DNA from: Miscanthus floridulus
Taxonomy: Eukaryota; Streptophyta; Magnoliopsida; Poales; Poaceae
NCBI RefSeq assembly: GCF_019320115.1
Contig: NC_089584.1
Location: 72,943,533 to 73,007,532 of the forward strand
Reading direction: 5' to 3'
DNA: 64,000 nucleotides
Shown here one piece after another: positions 46,858 to 58,358 of this stretch. Made by a program: the position numbers and the translations under genes. Position 1 is the first letter of the stretch; every line of letters begins with the position of its first letter. A model generated the notes under the pieces. It did no database searches. It had not been told where the DNA came from and was given only the letters and a program-made list of their open reading frames with translations.

Positions 46858-47165
46858 AAGGGCCTGTTTGGTTTCCTCCTGCTAAAGTTTAAAGTGAAAC
46901 TCTCCATTGACAAGGGGTGTTTCATCCATATTTCATTTTATTCTACATAACGTGGCCATCTTGGAAATAATACAATGAAACTCTCTATTGAGACTAGCCT
47001 AAGTATGAAATAAACTAGAACTGAGTCTAACATTCAACAATAAATCTTCCATTAATATCTTATACCCTACATACAATCTATGGGTCTAAGAATTGAAATA
47101 CGACATTCCAATGATCCTCATAACTTGCTTTGGATAAGGGTCATTTGCATCTATCTCTTTAATAT
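46858..47165. other. possible end of a small inverted-repeat transposon (one side only)
   Basis: GGGCCTGTTTGGTTTC at 46858 is preceded by TTAA and looks like the terminus of Tourist-like or other grass MITEs. It is followed by repeated ATGAAACTCTC-ATTGA motifs. I found no matching inverted terminus, so the boundary on the right is unknown. Confidence 0.3.
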
Positions 47166-47394
47166 GTTCAATCAATGATGGAGCTAGATGCAACAACATT
47201 CTTCTATTTGCAAAGACCTTACAAGTATGGGGGTAACCCATGTCTGACTAAAATTAAAAAGGAGAATGGAGATGGGGAACAGCCTCACAAAACTTCCTCT
47301 GACATCCCAATGGGAGCAGTGGGAGGAAGAGGAGAGGTAGAGCAACGAGGATATCTATTCCCACATCTAGATTGCATTCATAAGTTAGAGCTGC

Positions 47395-50300
47395 TCTGGC
47401 TCACTGAAGAGTGTGCTAGCATGTTTTGTAGTTTGATGGCTCACATGAAGAAAACTATGAGGCCTATTGACAGTTTAGAGGTTGTAGACTCTGCTTCAGA
47501 TGCTATAGTGAGCTTTGAGTTTGGTCTGTCGAGGGTTACTTCGAGCGATTTGGATGAGTTCGTGAAGGCTGGTTGGTTCAGTTAGGATCTTGTGAGGCTA
47601 TTTAAGGGAGAGGTTGTTCCTGATCCATGGGATGACGAGGTTGTTGTTTATAAGGAATTCTTCTTGGCTGGGTTGAGGTTCCTGGCGCACCCTCTTATTG
47701 TTGGCATGCTAAAAAGGTTTAACCTTTAGTTTCACTAGCTGAACCCCTCTAGTTTTGTGAAGCTCAGTATCTATGTTTGGGGTTGTAAGTCTTAAGGTGT
47801 TGAGCCAGATCTTGAGGGCTTTGTGAGACTTCATTGGGTCCATCCTCAGCCTTGGAAGGTGACTATTGATGGTAAGCCTGTGCATTTATAGTTTGGTGTT
47901 TATACCTTTGTGTGTCGTCATGGTGCGGAGGTTCTAGTTTAGGCTCAGAAAAACAACTAGGCTCCGCCTTGGACTGAAAATTGGTTCTATATTAGGATGG
48001 AAGGCGAGCCTAGTCTTTGTGGGAAGCTATTGAGGCTTGATAGTGTGACTACGGAGGGTATCATGACTGATGGTTGTGCCACCGCTATGGATGCGCTCAG
48101 GACTTTATCGCATCATCAGTGTGTGCGCGACCTAGTTGAGGAGTTTGTTTGCATGAAGGTTTTACCTCTAAGGGCTAATCAATCATGGTTTGCTGTAAAG
48201 GATGATGAGAAGTATCGAGCACATGGTTTGAAGGGTCTTGGCCTGGATGTCAAGTAGGCTTGGTCGAAGGTGCTGTGGAAGAGTAACACCCCAGCTGCTG
48301 GGGTTAAGGTCGTGTATAAAAAGGTTGCGGAGGCTATTAAGGAACTCATCGGGGCTCTGGGGACTACTGAGAATAAGGCGATAAAGATTGCCTTGGCTGA
48401 CTGTCATTGTGTTAATCGATGCTTTGATTTGCTTGGGTTGGTTTACCCAGATTGGATGTCTGTGGAGCTAAAAAATTCTGAGGTTGGCAAGAAGAGAAAG
48501 CGAGCTAGGGCCGGTGACACACTCATGAGTACATCTAATCATGGTGGGCATGGTTTTGGGCGTGCTGGGGGATCTAAGGTTGATCGTGTTGCTGCATCAA
48601 AGGTTGCTTTTTTGTCTGTGTCGACGGCGAGGCTGGTGGCTACGGTTTCGCTGGTGCCGTGGCTGAGCATGGTTGGGGGCTCTGCCTGGCCATAAAATGC
48701 CAAGTATTTCTCATCTGCCTATTTTGCATGTGAATTCAGATGACAATGGTGATGATGGTGAGGAGAAAGAGGGAAGTGAGGGTTCTAAGGAGGTGAAGAT
48801 TGATTGTTCTAGTTTCTCTAGCAGCAGCAGTGAGTCTAGCATGAGCAGTGATGATGAAGATGAAGATGATGAAGGGCCCAATGAATCAGGTAACCCTTAG
48901 TTTGTTGGTTCTAAGGAGCTCAAGTTTCAAGCTGGCAGAGCTAAAGAGGAGAGGGAAGTTGATTCTCGCTTGATCGGATCTAGTTTGATGTCTCACCATT
49001 GTTGCATGCATATCATGCGTGAGGGACGTGAGGTTGCTACCAATGAAGATGAGCCTAGAGCTAGTATGGGGAAGCATGCTCTTGGCGAGGCAAGCCACAA
49101 TGGTTTGAGGCATTTTGCTATCTCATGTGGTGCTGATGAGCCTGAGATTGATCTCTTCACCAGCCCTAACCTTCATGATTGCCATCTTATTATGACTGAA
49201 GAGGAGCATCGATTCTTGGTGGGGACCTATCATTGGATTTGCATGCTAGAGGCAGAGTTTTTGATGTCCCACAAGTCAGTAGATCATTTGACTGAGGATG
49301 TCAAGGTGGCTAGGGTTAGGGCCATTATGTTCACTTGAGCTGCACGTCGATGCTATGGTCATGTTGAGACTGAGCTAAAGGAGCGAATTGCCTCATTGGA
49401 GAAGGAGAAGGTTGATCTGAAGGACAAAAACAAGGAGCTATGAGGGAAAGTTTTGTCACTTGAGGCCTCGATTGTAAGGAATAAAGCTTTGGTTGATGAC
49501 GCAGAGGCTTGTTTGAGTCGTAATGTTGACCTTAACGCGGAGCTAAAAAGAAAGGATGAGGATTTGAGGGAGGCTGAGGATTCTCACAAAAAGGCTGAGT
49601 AGTTGGCAGAGGAGAACGCTAAAAAGTTGGAAGGCTAGCATGCCGCTTTGCTTGCATGTATGCAAGAGGTGAAGGTTGCCATTGATAATGCTTTTGTTAA
49701 GGGTGGTGCGGAGTCAAGTAGGGTGTTACCTGAGGCTGATCCTGCTGCATTCTCTGCTTGGTTTTAGGCGGAGCTAGGCTAGTTTTCTCCACTGTTGGAC
49801 AGCATTGCTGATTTTGGGGCTTATGGGGCTGCCCTCGCCATTGTGTGGTCTTTTCAAGCTGCTGGGTGCGATCATTAGAAGAGGCTTGTGTGTGTTAACC
49901 ATGGCTTTCCTAGTTTGGAGGATGTGCGAGGTGTAGCCAGTGACTTGCTTTGCAAGAATGATGTGGCACATTTCTTGATGAAGTTTTGGATAGAGGGCGA
50001 GGGTCGGGCTTTGCCTTTAATGAGGCAGCGGCTAGCACTCATGAGGTACGTTGTGGCTTTAGTCTTGTTGTTGTTTGTCGTTCCTTTCCCTTCCTTTTTA
50101 TTCTACTTATGATTTTGTTCATTTTGCTAGCTGACACAGCCTTGGGACGCTCCAACCTTAGCTGGCGAAACTAGCGAGGCTAGGACCTCTTTGATAAGCA
50201 CGAGGGTCGTGACGTCTACTGTCAGCAAGGCGTCTACCAGCAAGGTCATTGTTGGGGTTGGTTGCGGGCCTAGGGACCGAGGAAGCATGAGTTGAAGGAG

Positions 50301-51072
50301 TGCCAGCCTTGCAAGCCATGGATGTTGATACAACAGGGTAGGTTTGACGCGCATGTGTGTTGTAGTTAGGATGGTGGTGCCTTTTGGAAAATAGTTTGTT
50401 CCCCTGTGAGGGTCTATTTTTGGTTGGTGGTTGACTGTTGCCTTCATTGCTTAGGTTCCTACAGGGCCTACGCGTGAGGTGTTGGATGTTTTGCCCCTAA
50501 TGTTGAATCGTCAGGATACGTTTATTTCTAGCGCATCTTGGGCGCATGCTAAGTCTAAGTTTCCTTCATTGTCATTCGATTGTTTTTGGTGGGCGAAGGT
50601 TGGTTTGTATGATAAGAAGAATCAGGAAGCGAGTAGGTTTTGGCGGGACATAGATCTTATGAATCGTCAGTCAGAGCGCTTGCATTTTGGTTCGGGGTCT
50701 ACTTCAGGGGTTTTGGACGATGTTGATGATGAGGATGCTATAGACTTTATTTTTCGGCGAGGGCACCTGAGTCTAGATGTTGAGGGGGAGCTGAAGGTGC
50801 CGAAGCTAGAGCCATTGGAGCTTGAGGAGCGTGACCATCGACTAATGTACCACGCGAGGGTTTTGGAAGGTGACTTGCCTTTGGTTCCCTTGGCACCCGT
50901 TCTTTGGGGCCCAATTGTAAGGGTTGAGGGGCCATGTAGAGGTGAGGGATTGTAGGCGGTTGTGGATGATGTGGCTGAGTCTGTGTAGGGTGTAGCAGAT
51001 GAGCTGGTTGAGATTGTGCTTGAAAATACAGTCATGTAGATGGCGAGGGATGTGGCTTGCGAGGTGTTTTGA
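47395..51072 (+). pseudogene. Tat2 antisense gene (long frame opposite to pol, with candidate introns)
   Basis: A large frame on the strand opposite to Tat2 pol, about 1,200 codons in three stretches. N-terminal part (47428-48660): IVSFEFGLSRVTSSDLDEF, KAGWFS, VVYKEFFLAGLRF-HPLIVGMLKRFN, LSIYVWGCKS, RLHWVHPQPWKV, matching the block known in grasses as 'putative gypsy type transposon'. Then an acidic serine-rich linker (48730-48895: SSFSSSSSESSMSSDDEDED), a coiled coil (49370-49640: ELKERIASLEKEKVDLKDK), and a C-terminal segment (50455-50955) with FWWAKVGLYDKKN and FRRGHLSLDVEGELKVPKLE. GT-AG pairs near 50046-50130 and 50338-50454 look like introns. Stops are mostly CAG-to-TAG (47583, 47728, 48255); one frame change lies near 48.67 kb. 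Function unknown. Confidence 0.6.
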
Positions 51073-51280
51073 AGAGGATGCTCTCGATGTCAGGGAGTTT
51101 CGGCATCAAGGGTCGACTTGACGTCTATTTTTTATCGATGTAAAGGTTGTTGTTGTATTTGTTGTAAATTTGGCATGTTCTTGGGAACCTCTTTGAGGGT
51201 TCTAATCGTTGTAAACATTATTTGGAGCTGTTTAATTGACTAGTTAGGATGCGGTGCGATTTTGTTTTTGCTCTGGTTCA
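51073..51280. other. Tat2 spacer
   Basis: Short AT-rich stretch between the antisense frame and the 62-bp array. Nothing recognised. Confidence 0.4.
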
Positions 51281-51855
51281 TAGTGATGCCCCCCTTTTCT
51301 TTTAGGCAAGGCTCGCCGTTTGTCGTTCTCCAAAATTTGACGCGCATCGACGCTCGCCTTTATTTCAGGTGAGGCTCGCTATTTTTGTTTTCTAAGACCT
51401 GACTCGCAGTGACTCCCCTTTTTCTTTCAGGCGAGGCTCGCTGTATTTTTTTCTAAAACTTGGCGCACAGCGATGCCCCCTTTTCTTTTAGGCGAGGCTC
51501 GCTGTTTTGTTTTATTTTCTAAAACTTGGCGCACAGCGATGTCCCCCTTTTCTTTTAGGCGAGGCTCGCTGTTTTTTGTTTTGTAGAACCAAACACGCAG
51601 CGACACCCGCCTTTTCTTTTAGGTGAGGCTCACTATTTTTCCTTTTGTAGAACCTGACGCGCAGCGATGCCCCCTTTTCTTTTAGGCGAGGCTTGCTATT
51701 TTTTTGTCTTCTAAAACTTGTCGCGCAGCGACGCCCCCTTTTCTTTTAGGCGAGGCTTGCTATTTTTTTGTTTTCTAAAACTTGTCGTGCAGCGATTCCC
51801 CCTTTCTTTTAGGCGAGGCTCGCTGTTTTTTTGTTTTGTAGAACCTAACGCGCTT
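51281..51855. repeat. Tat2 tandem array, nine copies of a 61-66 bp unit
   Basis: Copies of (C/T)TTTTCTTTTAGGCGAGGCTCGCT recur at about 51305, 51369, 51430, 51491, 51557, 51620, 51685, 51747 and 51809. Each unit has the perfect 11-bp palindrome GCGAGGCTCGC (mutated in some copies) and, on the minus strand, a purine run AAAAGAAAAGGGGGC. It lies in the untranslated region between Tat2 integrase and the antisense gene. Confidence 0.85.
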
Positions 51856-53100
51856 TGGGTAAAAATAGAATGAGAGAAGAATGCTAGGTTTTACTTTATT
51901 TTCTTTGATGGGGGTTACTTAGCAGTGCTAGTTCTAAATACATCGAGGGTTTGTCATGGTGAACTTTTTTTATTGTCGTCTTCGTGGAAGATGATACGAC
52001 AGCTTCGCTGCTACCCGTCGATTGATGATGAACCTTGGTCAGCCCTTGGTGATTTGTTGTCGCCTTTGTGATGGAGGTACTGATTGATGCTGTCTTTGTT
52101 GGCCGCAGGGTTCACTGGTTTCCTTCTTGTGGAGCTTGGACCTCACAAGGCTCCGTGCCGCTTTGAGTATGAGTTTCTCCTAGAGCGCCTTCATGTTCTT
52201 GTTCTTAGCGAAGCTTCTTTGGTGTGTGGATGATTGCCCACTTGTAGGCGGGTGGGATTGAAACCTCTCCTCTTGAATTATTGGTGGACAACTCCATAGT
52301 CCTTGTCAACTTTGCTTCCGCTGAACCTTCACCCGAGGGTTGCTAGATATATTTGATCCTCAGGGCTCGCATAGTTGAGCAGAGGTGTTGCCTGGCATGC
52401 ACCAGTTTCTAGTAGGAGGTGTTGGCAGTCCCTGTGCTCCCGGGCTTGAGATTGGTGGCGAGGGAGCACTCGGGGGATGTTACGTTTTTTCTTGCGATAT
52501 CCATGAGTGCTCTAGGCTTTGGGACTACGTTAGTTGGGTTCACAGATGAGATTGCTCCAGCTATCCCGCGTTATGTTTGTTCTTGTGGTACCCTCATTTG
52601 GATTGTCAAGGGTGGGGTCTGGTGGTTTTTTAGGTGGGGGCTTTTCTATTATGAGGGTTTGGAAGTTTGGGAGGCATTTTCGAGTGTGGGGAGTTGAGAA
52701 TTGTGGCTGTTGTTGTGGTTGCTGATCGACCCATTGGGTGGATTGGGGTGATATCATTAGGGTGAACCTGCTATTGGGTTTTGGTGTGGTGATTTGTTTT
52801 TAATGTTGATTGGGTGGGTGGAGTATTTAATCCTAGTTGATTTGTTTCTTGATGTAGTGGTGAATGCGGCTAGTTTATGAGAGATGTTTTCTCAATGCAT
52901 TGGACTTGTTTTTGAATTTTGACGATTGATTTAGTATTCTTGTGGGCCCCCTTTTGTTTTTGTGTTGTTGGATTTTGAGTCGGCGGTGCGAGGATACCCT
53001 TTGGTTGGGTTGTTTTGCTTTATGAGGGTGTTCACGCGCTTTGACCCTCATTTTCATCCTTTTGTTTTGAGGATCGGTGGCACTATGTCTGTCTTTGTGT
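51856..53100. other. Tat2 untranslated region between the two arrays
   Basis: No gene. Plus-strand frames at 52419-52725 and 52962-53147 are short, lack family resemblance and overlap frames on the other strand. Confidence 0.45.
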
Positions 53101-53920
53101 CTTGGGGATGTGGGGGTTTATGTTGTGAGCCCCTAGTGTTTTTGTGAGGGTGCTAAATTGCTTTGACCTCAGCATCCGTCCTTATCTTAAGGGCGAGTAG
53201 GGTTTGCTTTTTGTGAGCCCCTTGCGCCTTGTGAGGGTGCTCACTTGTTTTGACCTTAGTGTCTGTCCTTATCTTAATGGTGGGTGGGGTTTGCTTTTGT
53301 GAGCCCCTAGCGCTTTGTGGGGGCGCTCACTTGTTTGGACCTCCGTGTCCATCCTTATCTTAAGGTCGGGTGGGGTTTGCTTTTTGTGAGCCCCTGGCGC
53401 TTTGCGAGGGTGCTCACTTGTTTTGACCTCCGCGTCTGTCCTTATATTAAGGGTGGTTGGGGTTTTCTTTTTGTGAGCCTCTAGCACTTTGCGAGGGTGC
53501 TCGTTTGTTTTGACCTCCGCACCCATCCTTATCTTAGGGTCGGGTGCGGTTTGCTTTTGTGAGCCCCTAGCGCTTTGCCGAGGTGCTTACTTTTTTTTAT
53601 CTCCACATCCGTCCTTATCTTAAGGTCAGGTGGGGTTCGCTTTTGTGAGCCCCTAGCGTTTTGCGAGGGTGCTCACTTGTTTTGATCTCCGTGTCCATCC
53701 TTATCTTAAGGTCAGGTGGGGTTTACTATTGTGAGCCCCTAGCATTTTGCGAGGGTGCTCACTTGTTTTGACCTCCATGTCCGTCATTATCTTAAGGTCG
53801 GGTGGGGTTTGCTTTTGTGTTTCCCTAGCGTTTTGTGAGGGTGCTCACTTGTTTTGACCTCCGCGTTCGACCTTATATTAAGGTCGGGTGGGGTTTTGCT
53901 TTTGTGAGCTTTGGAGGAAT
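53101..53920. repeat. Tat2 tandem array, about nine copies of an 86-bp unit
   Basis: Units recur at about 53147, 53235, 53320, 53407, 53493, 53579, 53665, 53751 and 53838, each built of GAGGGTGCTCACTTGTTTTGA, TCCTTATCTTAAGGTCGG and GTGAGCCCCTAGCG(C/T)TTTG. Minus-strand frames (53269-53526, 53787-53969) simply read this repeat and should not be taken for a protein. Confidence 0.85.
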
Positions 53921-54194
53921 GTTTTGTACCTAGCGGGGGTTGATTGGTTAGGGACCCTGGTCGGTACAAATCTTTACCTATGCTTTTTCGTCGATGAGGG
54001 TGGGTTGATCATGACCCACCCATTTCGGCGGAGGTTGAGGTTTTGGGGAATAAATGTTACATTAGAGGTTGGAGCGACTACCTCGTTAAAAAACCTTGCA
54101 CCCCTTCACAAGGAAAAAGAGTGCATCACTAAGTTTTTAGATTGTTGAATGAAAAAAGGAAAATTACATTGTGCGAGTGCATGCTAAGGCGCCA
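53921..54194 (-). other. Tat2 region just after integrase
   Basis: About 270 bp between the integrase stop and the 86-bp array. It carries no recognisable gene. The plus-strand frame 53888-54148 overlaps the array and is not supported. Confidence 0.4.
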
Positions 54195-55290
54195 CTAGGG
54201 ATAGTATTTTTGAAGATTATCTATGTTCCAAGTGGGAGGTGGTTGATTGCCATCGCTATCGTGGAGATTATATGCTCCTGGTCTTTTTGCTTGAGTGGCC
54301 AAGTATGGGCCTACCCATTTTGGTTGGAGCTTGCCCGCCATCTTTGTGTTTTGTTTTTTGATTAGCGCCATGTCTCCTATGCTAATTTTGTGGGGGTTCA
54401 CTTTCTTGTCTTGCCACCAGACAATTTTAGCTTGATATGAGCGAAGGTTGTTGACTGCTTGGCATCTGAGTTCTTCTACGAGGTCTTTTTAACTATTCTT
54501 CATCGAGGGTGTTTGTTTCATCTTTAGTGAAGGTCACTCTTGGTGATTTGTGAGTAAGCTCTTCTGGGAGGATGGCTTCTTCTCTAAAGAGGAGTTTGAA
54601 GGGGGTGAATTTTGTTGCCCTCGATTCAGAGGTATTGTGTGACCATATGACTGAGGTGAGTTCTTCTGTCTATTTTCCCTTAGGTCTGCCGTGCAATCTT
54701 CTTGAGATGCCTTGGAGGATTATACCGTTCGCTCTTTTGACAAGGCCACTAGATTGAGGGTGTCTTACCGAAGCAAAGCACAACTTTGTTCCTATTTGCA
54801 TACAAAACTACTTGAATACTTCATAGTCAAATTGGGTTTTGTTGTCTACTGTGAGTTCTCTTAGCACTCCAAAAGTGGCATATGATTTGTTGCCAGAAGA
54901 ATCTTTTGATAGTCTATGAGGTTATTATAGCTAGTGGCTTTGCTTCTATCCATTTGGTGAAGTACTCGACGGTGACCACTGTAAAGCAGAGGTTTCCTAG
55001 AGCTGTTGGCAATGGTCCGACTAGGTCCATTGCCCATCACTAGAGAGGCCATGCTGGGTAAATTAGTGTTGTTTGAGTCCCTAGTCAGTTTGAGTGTGTT
55101 GCTAAGAGTTGGCAACCTTCGCAATGTTGTACAAGCAAGGCTATGTCATTGATTGCTGCTGGCTAGTAAAATCCTTGTCTAAACGCCTTGCCCACTAGAG
55201 CCCTAGGTCCATTGTGTGAACCGCATGAACCCTCATGTATCTCCTTTAAAAGTTATTTCCCTCACTGGATGCGACACACTTGAGCAGTGG
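54195..55290 (-). pseudogene. pol: Tat2 integrase (degenerate)
   Basis: Read in pieces on the minus strand. Zinc-domain remnant near 55130-55100 (CEGCQLLATHS). Core start AMDLVGPLPTALGN (about 55040) and VEYFTKWIEAKP (about 54970), then a badly broken core with several frame changes. The well-preserved C-terminal domain at 54401-54195 reads MALIKKQNTKMAGKLQPKWV, GPYLATQAKRPGAYNL and WNIDNLQKYYP, a typical grass Tat integrase end. The stop is at 54195. Followed by untranslated sequence, preceded by RNase H. Confidence 0.72.
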
Positions 55291-55399
55291 TGCTGTTACG
55301 CTAGCCTTGTATAGTTCATCATTAATGATTCTATACCCTTGTGCCCTTTGTTGCATCCTTTTCTCTTCCTCTTTGGTTTCTGGTTCATGATATCCTTTG

Positions 55400-55890
55400 A
55401 GATAGGCCATTATGGGCGCTCTCTAGTCTTCGCTATGTATTGCATTGATGAGCTTTGGTGTTTTTATGTTTAGTTCTATCAAGGGTTGATTGATGACCTC
55501 ATAGAAAACATTCGAGGATAAGGTGATGCCTTAAGCTATGACTTTTGCTAGTTCGTCAGCCTCGCTGTTCTCTGATCTCGGTATTGGTTTGGTTGTGATT
55601 CCTAGGAAGAAACCTCGATCTTGCGGACTATGTGCAAGTACTTTTGTAATTCGGGATATCTGGCTTTGAAGCTTTTCTCGATATGGCCAGAGGTGACCTA
55701 GGAGTCGGTTTTGATGATTGCTCACCTTACTGAGAGTGCGTGGAGCTTTGATAGAGCCAGTATGAGTGCTTCATATTCTACGCTATTGTTTATGCATTGG
55801 AATTCTAGCCTCACTGCATATCTGAGTTTGATACTGGACGACGAGGTTAAGATTGCCACTATTCTAGCACCTGTTGAACCCCATGCTCCA
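55400..55890 (-). pseudogene. pol: Tat2 RNase H (5' part cut off by an LTR insertion)
   Basis: Minus strand reads GAWGSTGARIVAILTSSSSI directly from the junction at 55890, then LRYAVRLEFQCINNSVEYEALI, LSKLHALSVR and AIIKTDS, then RSENSEADELAKVIA at 55531. This is the second RNase H domain typical of the Tat lineage. The expected preceding residues are missing because the frame is cut at position 55890/55891. Followed by the spacer to integrase (KGYHEPETKEEEKRMQQRAQ at about 55400). Confidence 0.72.
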
Positions 55891-58358
55891 TGTAACACGC
55901 TGGTGTTAAGCATTGCATTTGACACCTGCATTTCATGATCACAAGCATCGTTCAAGCATTCATGAATATGAGCATATGAAATTTCATATCATTCCTATAC
56001 TTTGTCACATGAAATGTTGATTTATATATATGTTTATGCTTGCAATCATGTATGACCAATATATGAAATGGTTGTGAGGTCATGAAAACACCTTAGACTC
56101 ATCTAAGATGGTAAATGGAAAAATGTTTGTATTCATGACATAGGCCAAATTTGCTTCTAAGTGTTGGTTTCATTTGAAATGCCATTTTCATGATACTAGT
56201 TTGACCAAAGTTGAACAGTAGTTTAGAGTGTTTGCATCGCTGTGTGACCTAAATAAAAGTTGTAGTACTTGACTAGGGTAACAACTTTTATTTTTGGGTC
56301 AAGGTCTAATTGAGTGCATAACATGTTCAAAAATAGCTCACAAGTATCAACAAAATGTTGTTTTGTGACTTGCAAAATTTTCAAAGTGTGGAAACGATTT
56401 CTGCTTTCAAAGTACCTCACTTTAGAGCAGTGTAGTTTGTTAATCAATGAGAATTAGATGATGGTTCTTGAAGAAAAGTTGGATATCTCATGTAGCTCTA
56501 CAACTTTCATTAAGGAAGTTTTTGCAGTGGACGAACGGATTAGAAATTATAACATCGTTATGTTACACTGTCAGTCGACGATGGCGGCGTCTGAACCCGC
56601 GTCCACGCGTGGCGTCATGGCCGACCGGCCACAGGCCATGGCCGCCACATGGTGGTAGCATGCCAGCGTTGGCCCGGCTGGTCAGGCCTAAGCGTGCACT
56701 TAAGCACTACGCGCCCGCCACTCCATCCACTCGCCCGCTCTCACTCCCTCTTGCTCGCTCTGCCTCTCTGCAGCACCACACCGAGCTTGCCACAACACCG
56801 CCGTAGCTTCGCCGCAACCACTCGCCACCAATGCAGCCTTGCTGGCTGATTCATCTTGGCCACAGCTACTACACCATCACCTCCACCTCCTCAAGCCACC
56901 AGCACCACCTACCGACCCTAGGTAGTGTGGCTTTTCACCTCGCCGTAGTCGCTGTCGTCATTGGAGCGCTGCCGCGCTCGCGGCTCACCGTTCCATCGCA
57001 CCACATGCCTTTATTTTCTTTGGTCTAGCACCGCGCTAGAGTCTAGAAGCTTAGGCCAGAGTTAGGAATGATGCCACCACTTGACAGCACCGGAACGAGT
57101 CGTCGCTCCACCCATGTCCACCATGGCCGTCGTGGCACTCGAGCTCGCCGCCACCGAGTCGGTTTGCTGTCTCCTTCCTTTTTCTCACACCTTTGGTTGA
57201 GTAACCCTAGACATCAGTAGTTGCATGATGGAGACCCGCCTTTCATCGCCATCTAGCCGGAACAGCATGAGCACCACCGTGCTCCGTGTGCCATCGCACA
57301 GCCATGCACACGGCCAAGCACACCAATGCCACCTCAAACCCTCACCTGCACCATGTAGCTTTGCTAGGTCACCAGGATGGAGTAGCCGTCCTTGCCTGAG
57401 TGTGCCATAGCCGGAGATGGCCAGCATACCACCACCGACCTTCACCATGGCCACCATTGACCTTGCTCTGGCGAGCCACTGGGCCAACTAAGCCCTACCA
57501 GTCGATGCACATGGATGAGATGAGTGCAATGGTGAAGACGCTACTGTCGGAGACCTCGCCGTCGGCGAGTTCTCGCCGGTCAGCGTCGTCCCCTGTTTTG
57601 GTCTCACTGACGGGTGGTGATGAGGACATGGCACCTTCGGATACAAACAATAATTATAAGGTGTGCTCGTTCCTACATTTGCATAGTGGCTTTGGTTATA
57701 ATTCACTTGGTTCCACATGTATATGTCACTATTTGATTGTAGGTTCAAATGTGTTTCATAATGGAAGTTCATCAAAGTTGAACTTTCAGTTCGTCGGCAG
57801 CCCGATAGTGCCTCATTGGGAAGGCCATAACTCATCCATCTGGAGTGCGATCGAGGTCAATGAGCACTTGATGGAAAGCTTGTTTGATAAGATTTCAAAT
57901 AGATCTGGTTCCATCTCAATATCGCGTCGGCAAGGCCTCCAAATCACCAATATATTCTGTCGTTATTTCTGGCGGGAGCTACACTATCGTCATGGGCTTG
58001 TTAGACATCCTTGGGACCCAGGCCCAAGTTGGAGCATGCCCCAAAAAGATGAAGAATGCCAAAGAGATGGCCTTGGACGTCCTCCTCCTTGGCCACCACC
58101 TTAGGAGGCCAGCAAGGACGTCCAAGCCAAGCCAGAGGTCCAGTCCAATCTGAGTTCGAGTCTGCCTCGGCTATCAGGACCAGTCTGCAATAAAACAGAT
58201 GCCCAGGACACATCCGAACTCTGTTTTTGATGATCCACATATGGATGGAAAGATAATTTCATAAGGAAACCAATGGAAGTGGTCCCACATCAAAATTCCA
58301 TCACAATCAATGGGAATTGTCAAAACAAGTTGACATCCAGAATCTGTCACGGCGCTGC
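55891..58358 (+). repeat. LTR of a third Tekay-like element, interrupted
   Basis: Starts TGTAACACGCTGGTGTTAAG, matching the Tekay LTR start, and goes on with the same layout: CATTTCATGATCAC, poly-ATGAAA stretch, a paragraph on CAACTTT, then a GC-rich tract (56560-57640) whose frames on both strands I regard as chance. The preceding five bases are CTCCA (55886-55890), the candidate target site. From about 57660 to 58353 the sequence no longer resembles Tekay-A/B LTRs and is unassigned. The SIRE element is inserted at 58359, so the LTR end lies outside the window. Confidence 0.6.
57660..58353. other. unassigned part of the interrupted LTR
   Basis: Moderate GC, no convincing gene. The plus-strand frame 57400-58104 (234 codons) crosses the GC-rich tract and this part and shows no domain; its composition changes abruptly. 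It may be an exon-like leader of an LTR or a further small insertion. Confidence 0.3.

Larger units (their letters stand above)
47170..55890 (-). mobile_element. Tat2: truncated Ty3/Gypsy element of Tat type
   Basis: On the minus strand RNase H (from 55890) is followed by integrase (to 54195), a long untranslated region with two tandem arrays, and an oppositely oriented gene-like frame (47.4-51.1 kb on the plus strand). This is the Tat order. I see no LTR at the left end, so the 3' LTR is lost or lies in the unrecognised sequence before 47.4 kb. At the right end the RNase H is cut by an LTR at 55891. Protease, RT and gag would lie beyond the window. Confidence 0.75.

Noticed and set aside
46858..47165. 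Complete MITE
   Set aside because: Only one terminus-like sequence (GGGCCTGTTTGG) is visible; no inverted partner or paired target duplication.
53269..53526. Repeat protein with HPRK-AHK units on the minus strand
   Set aside because: It is merely the 86-bp array read in one frame; the frame is lost between units because the period is not a stable multiple of three.
51281..53920. Regular arrays as a CRISPR locus
   Set aside because: Plant nuclear DNA, contiguous tandem units without unique spacers, no cas genes. They are retrotransposon untranslated-region repeats.
56458..58153. 234-codon frame at 57400-58104 and its overlapping neighbours
   Set aside because: Crosses a GC-rich LTR tract and unrelated sequence, with no recognisable domain and open frames on both strands.
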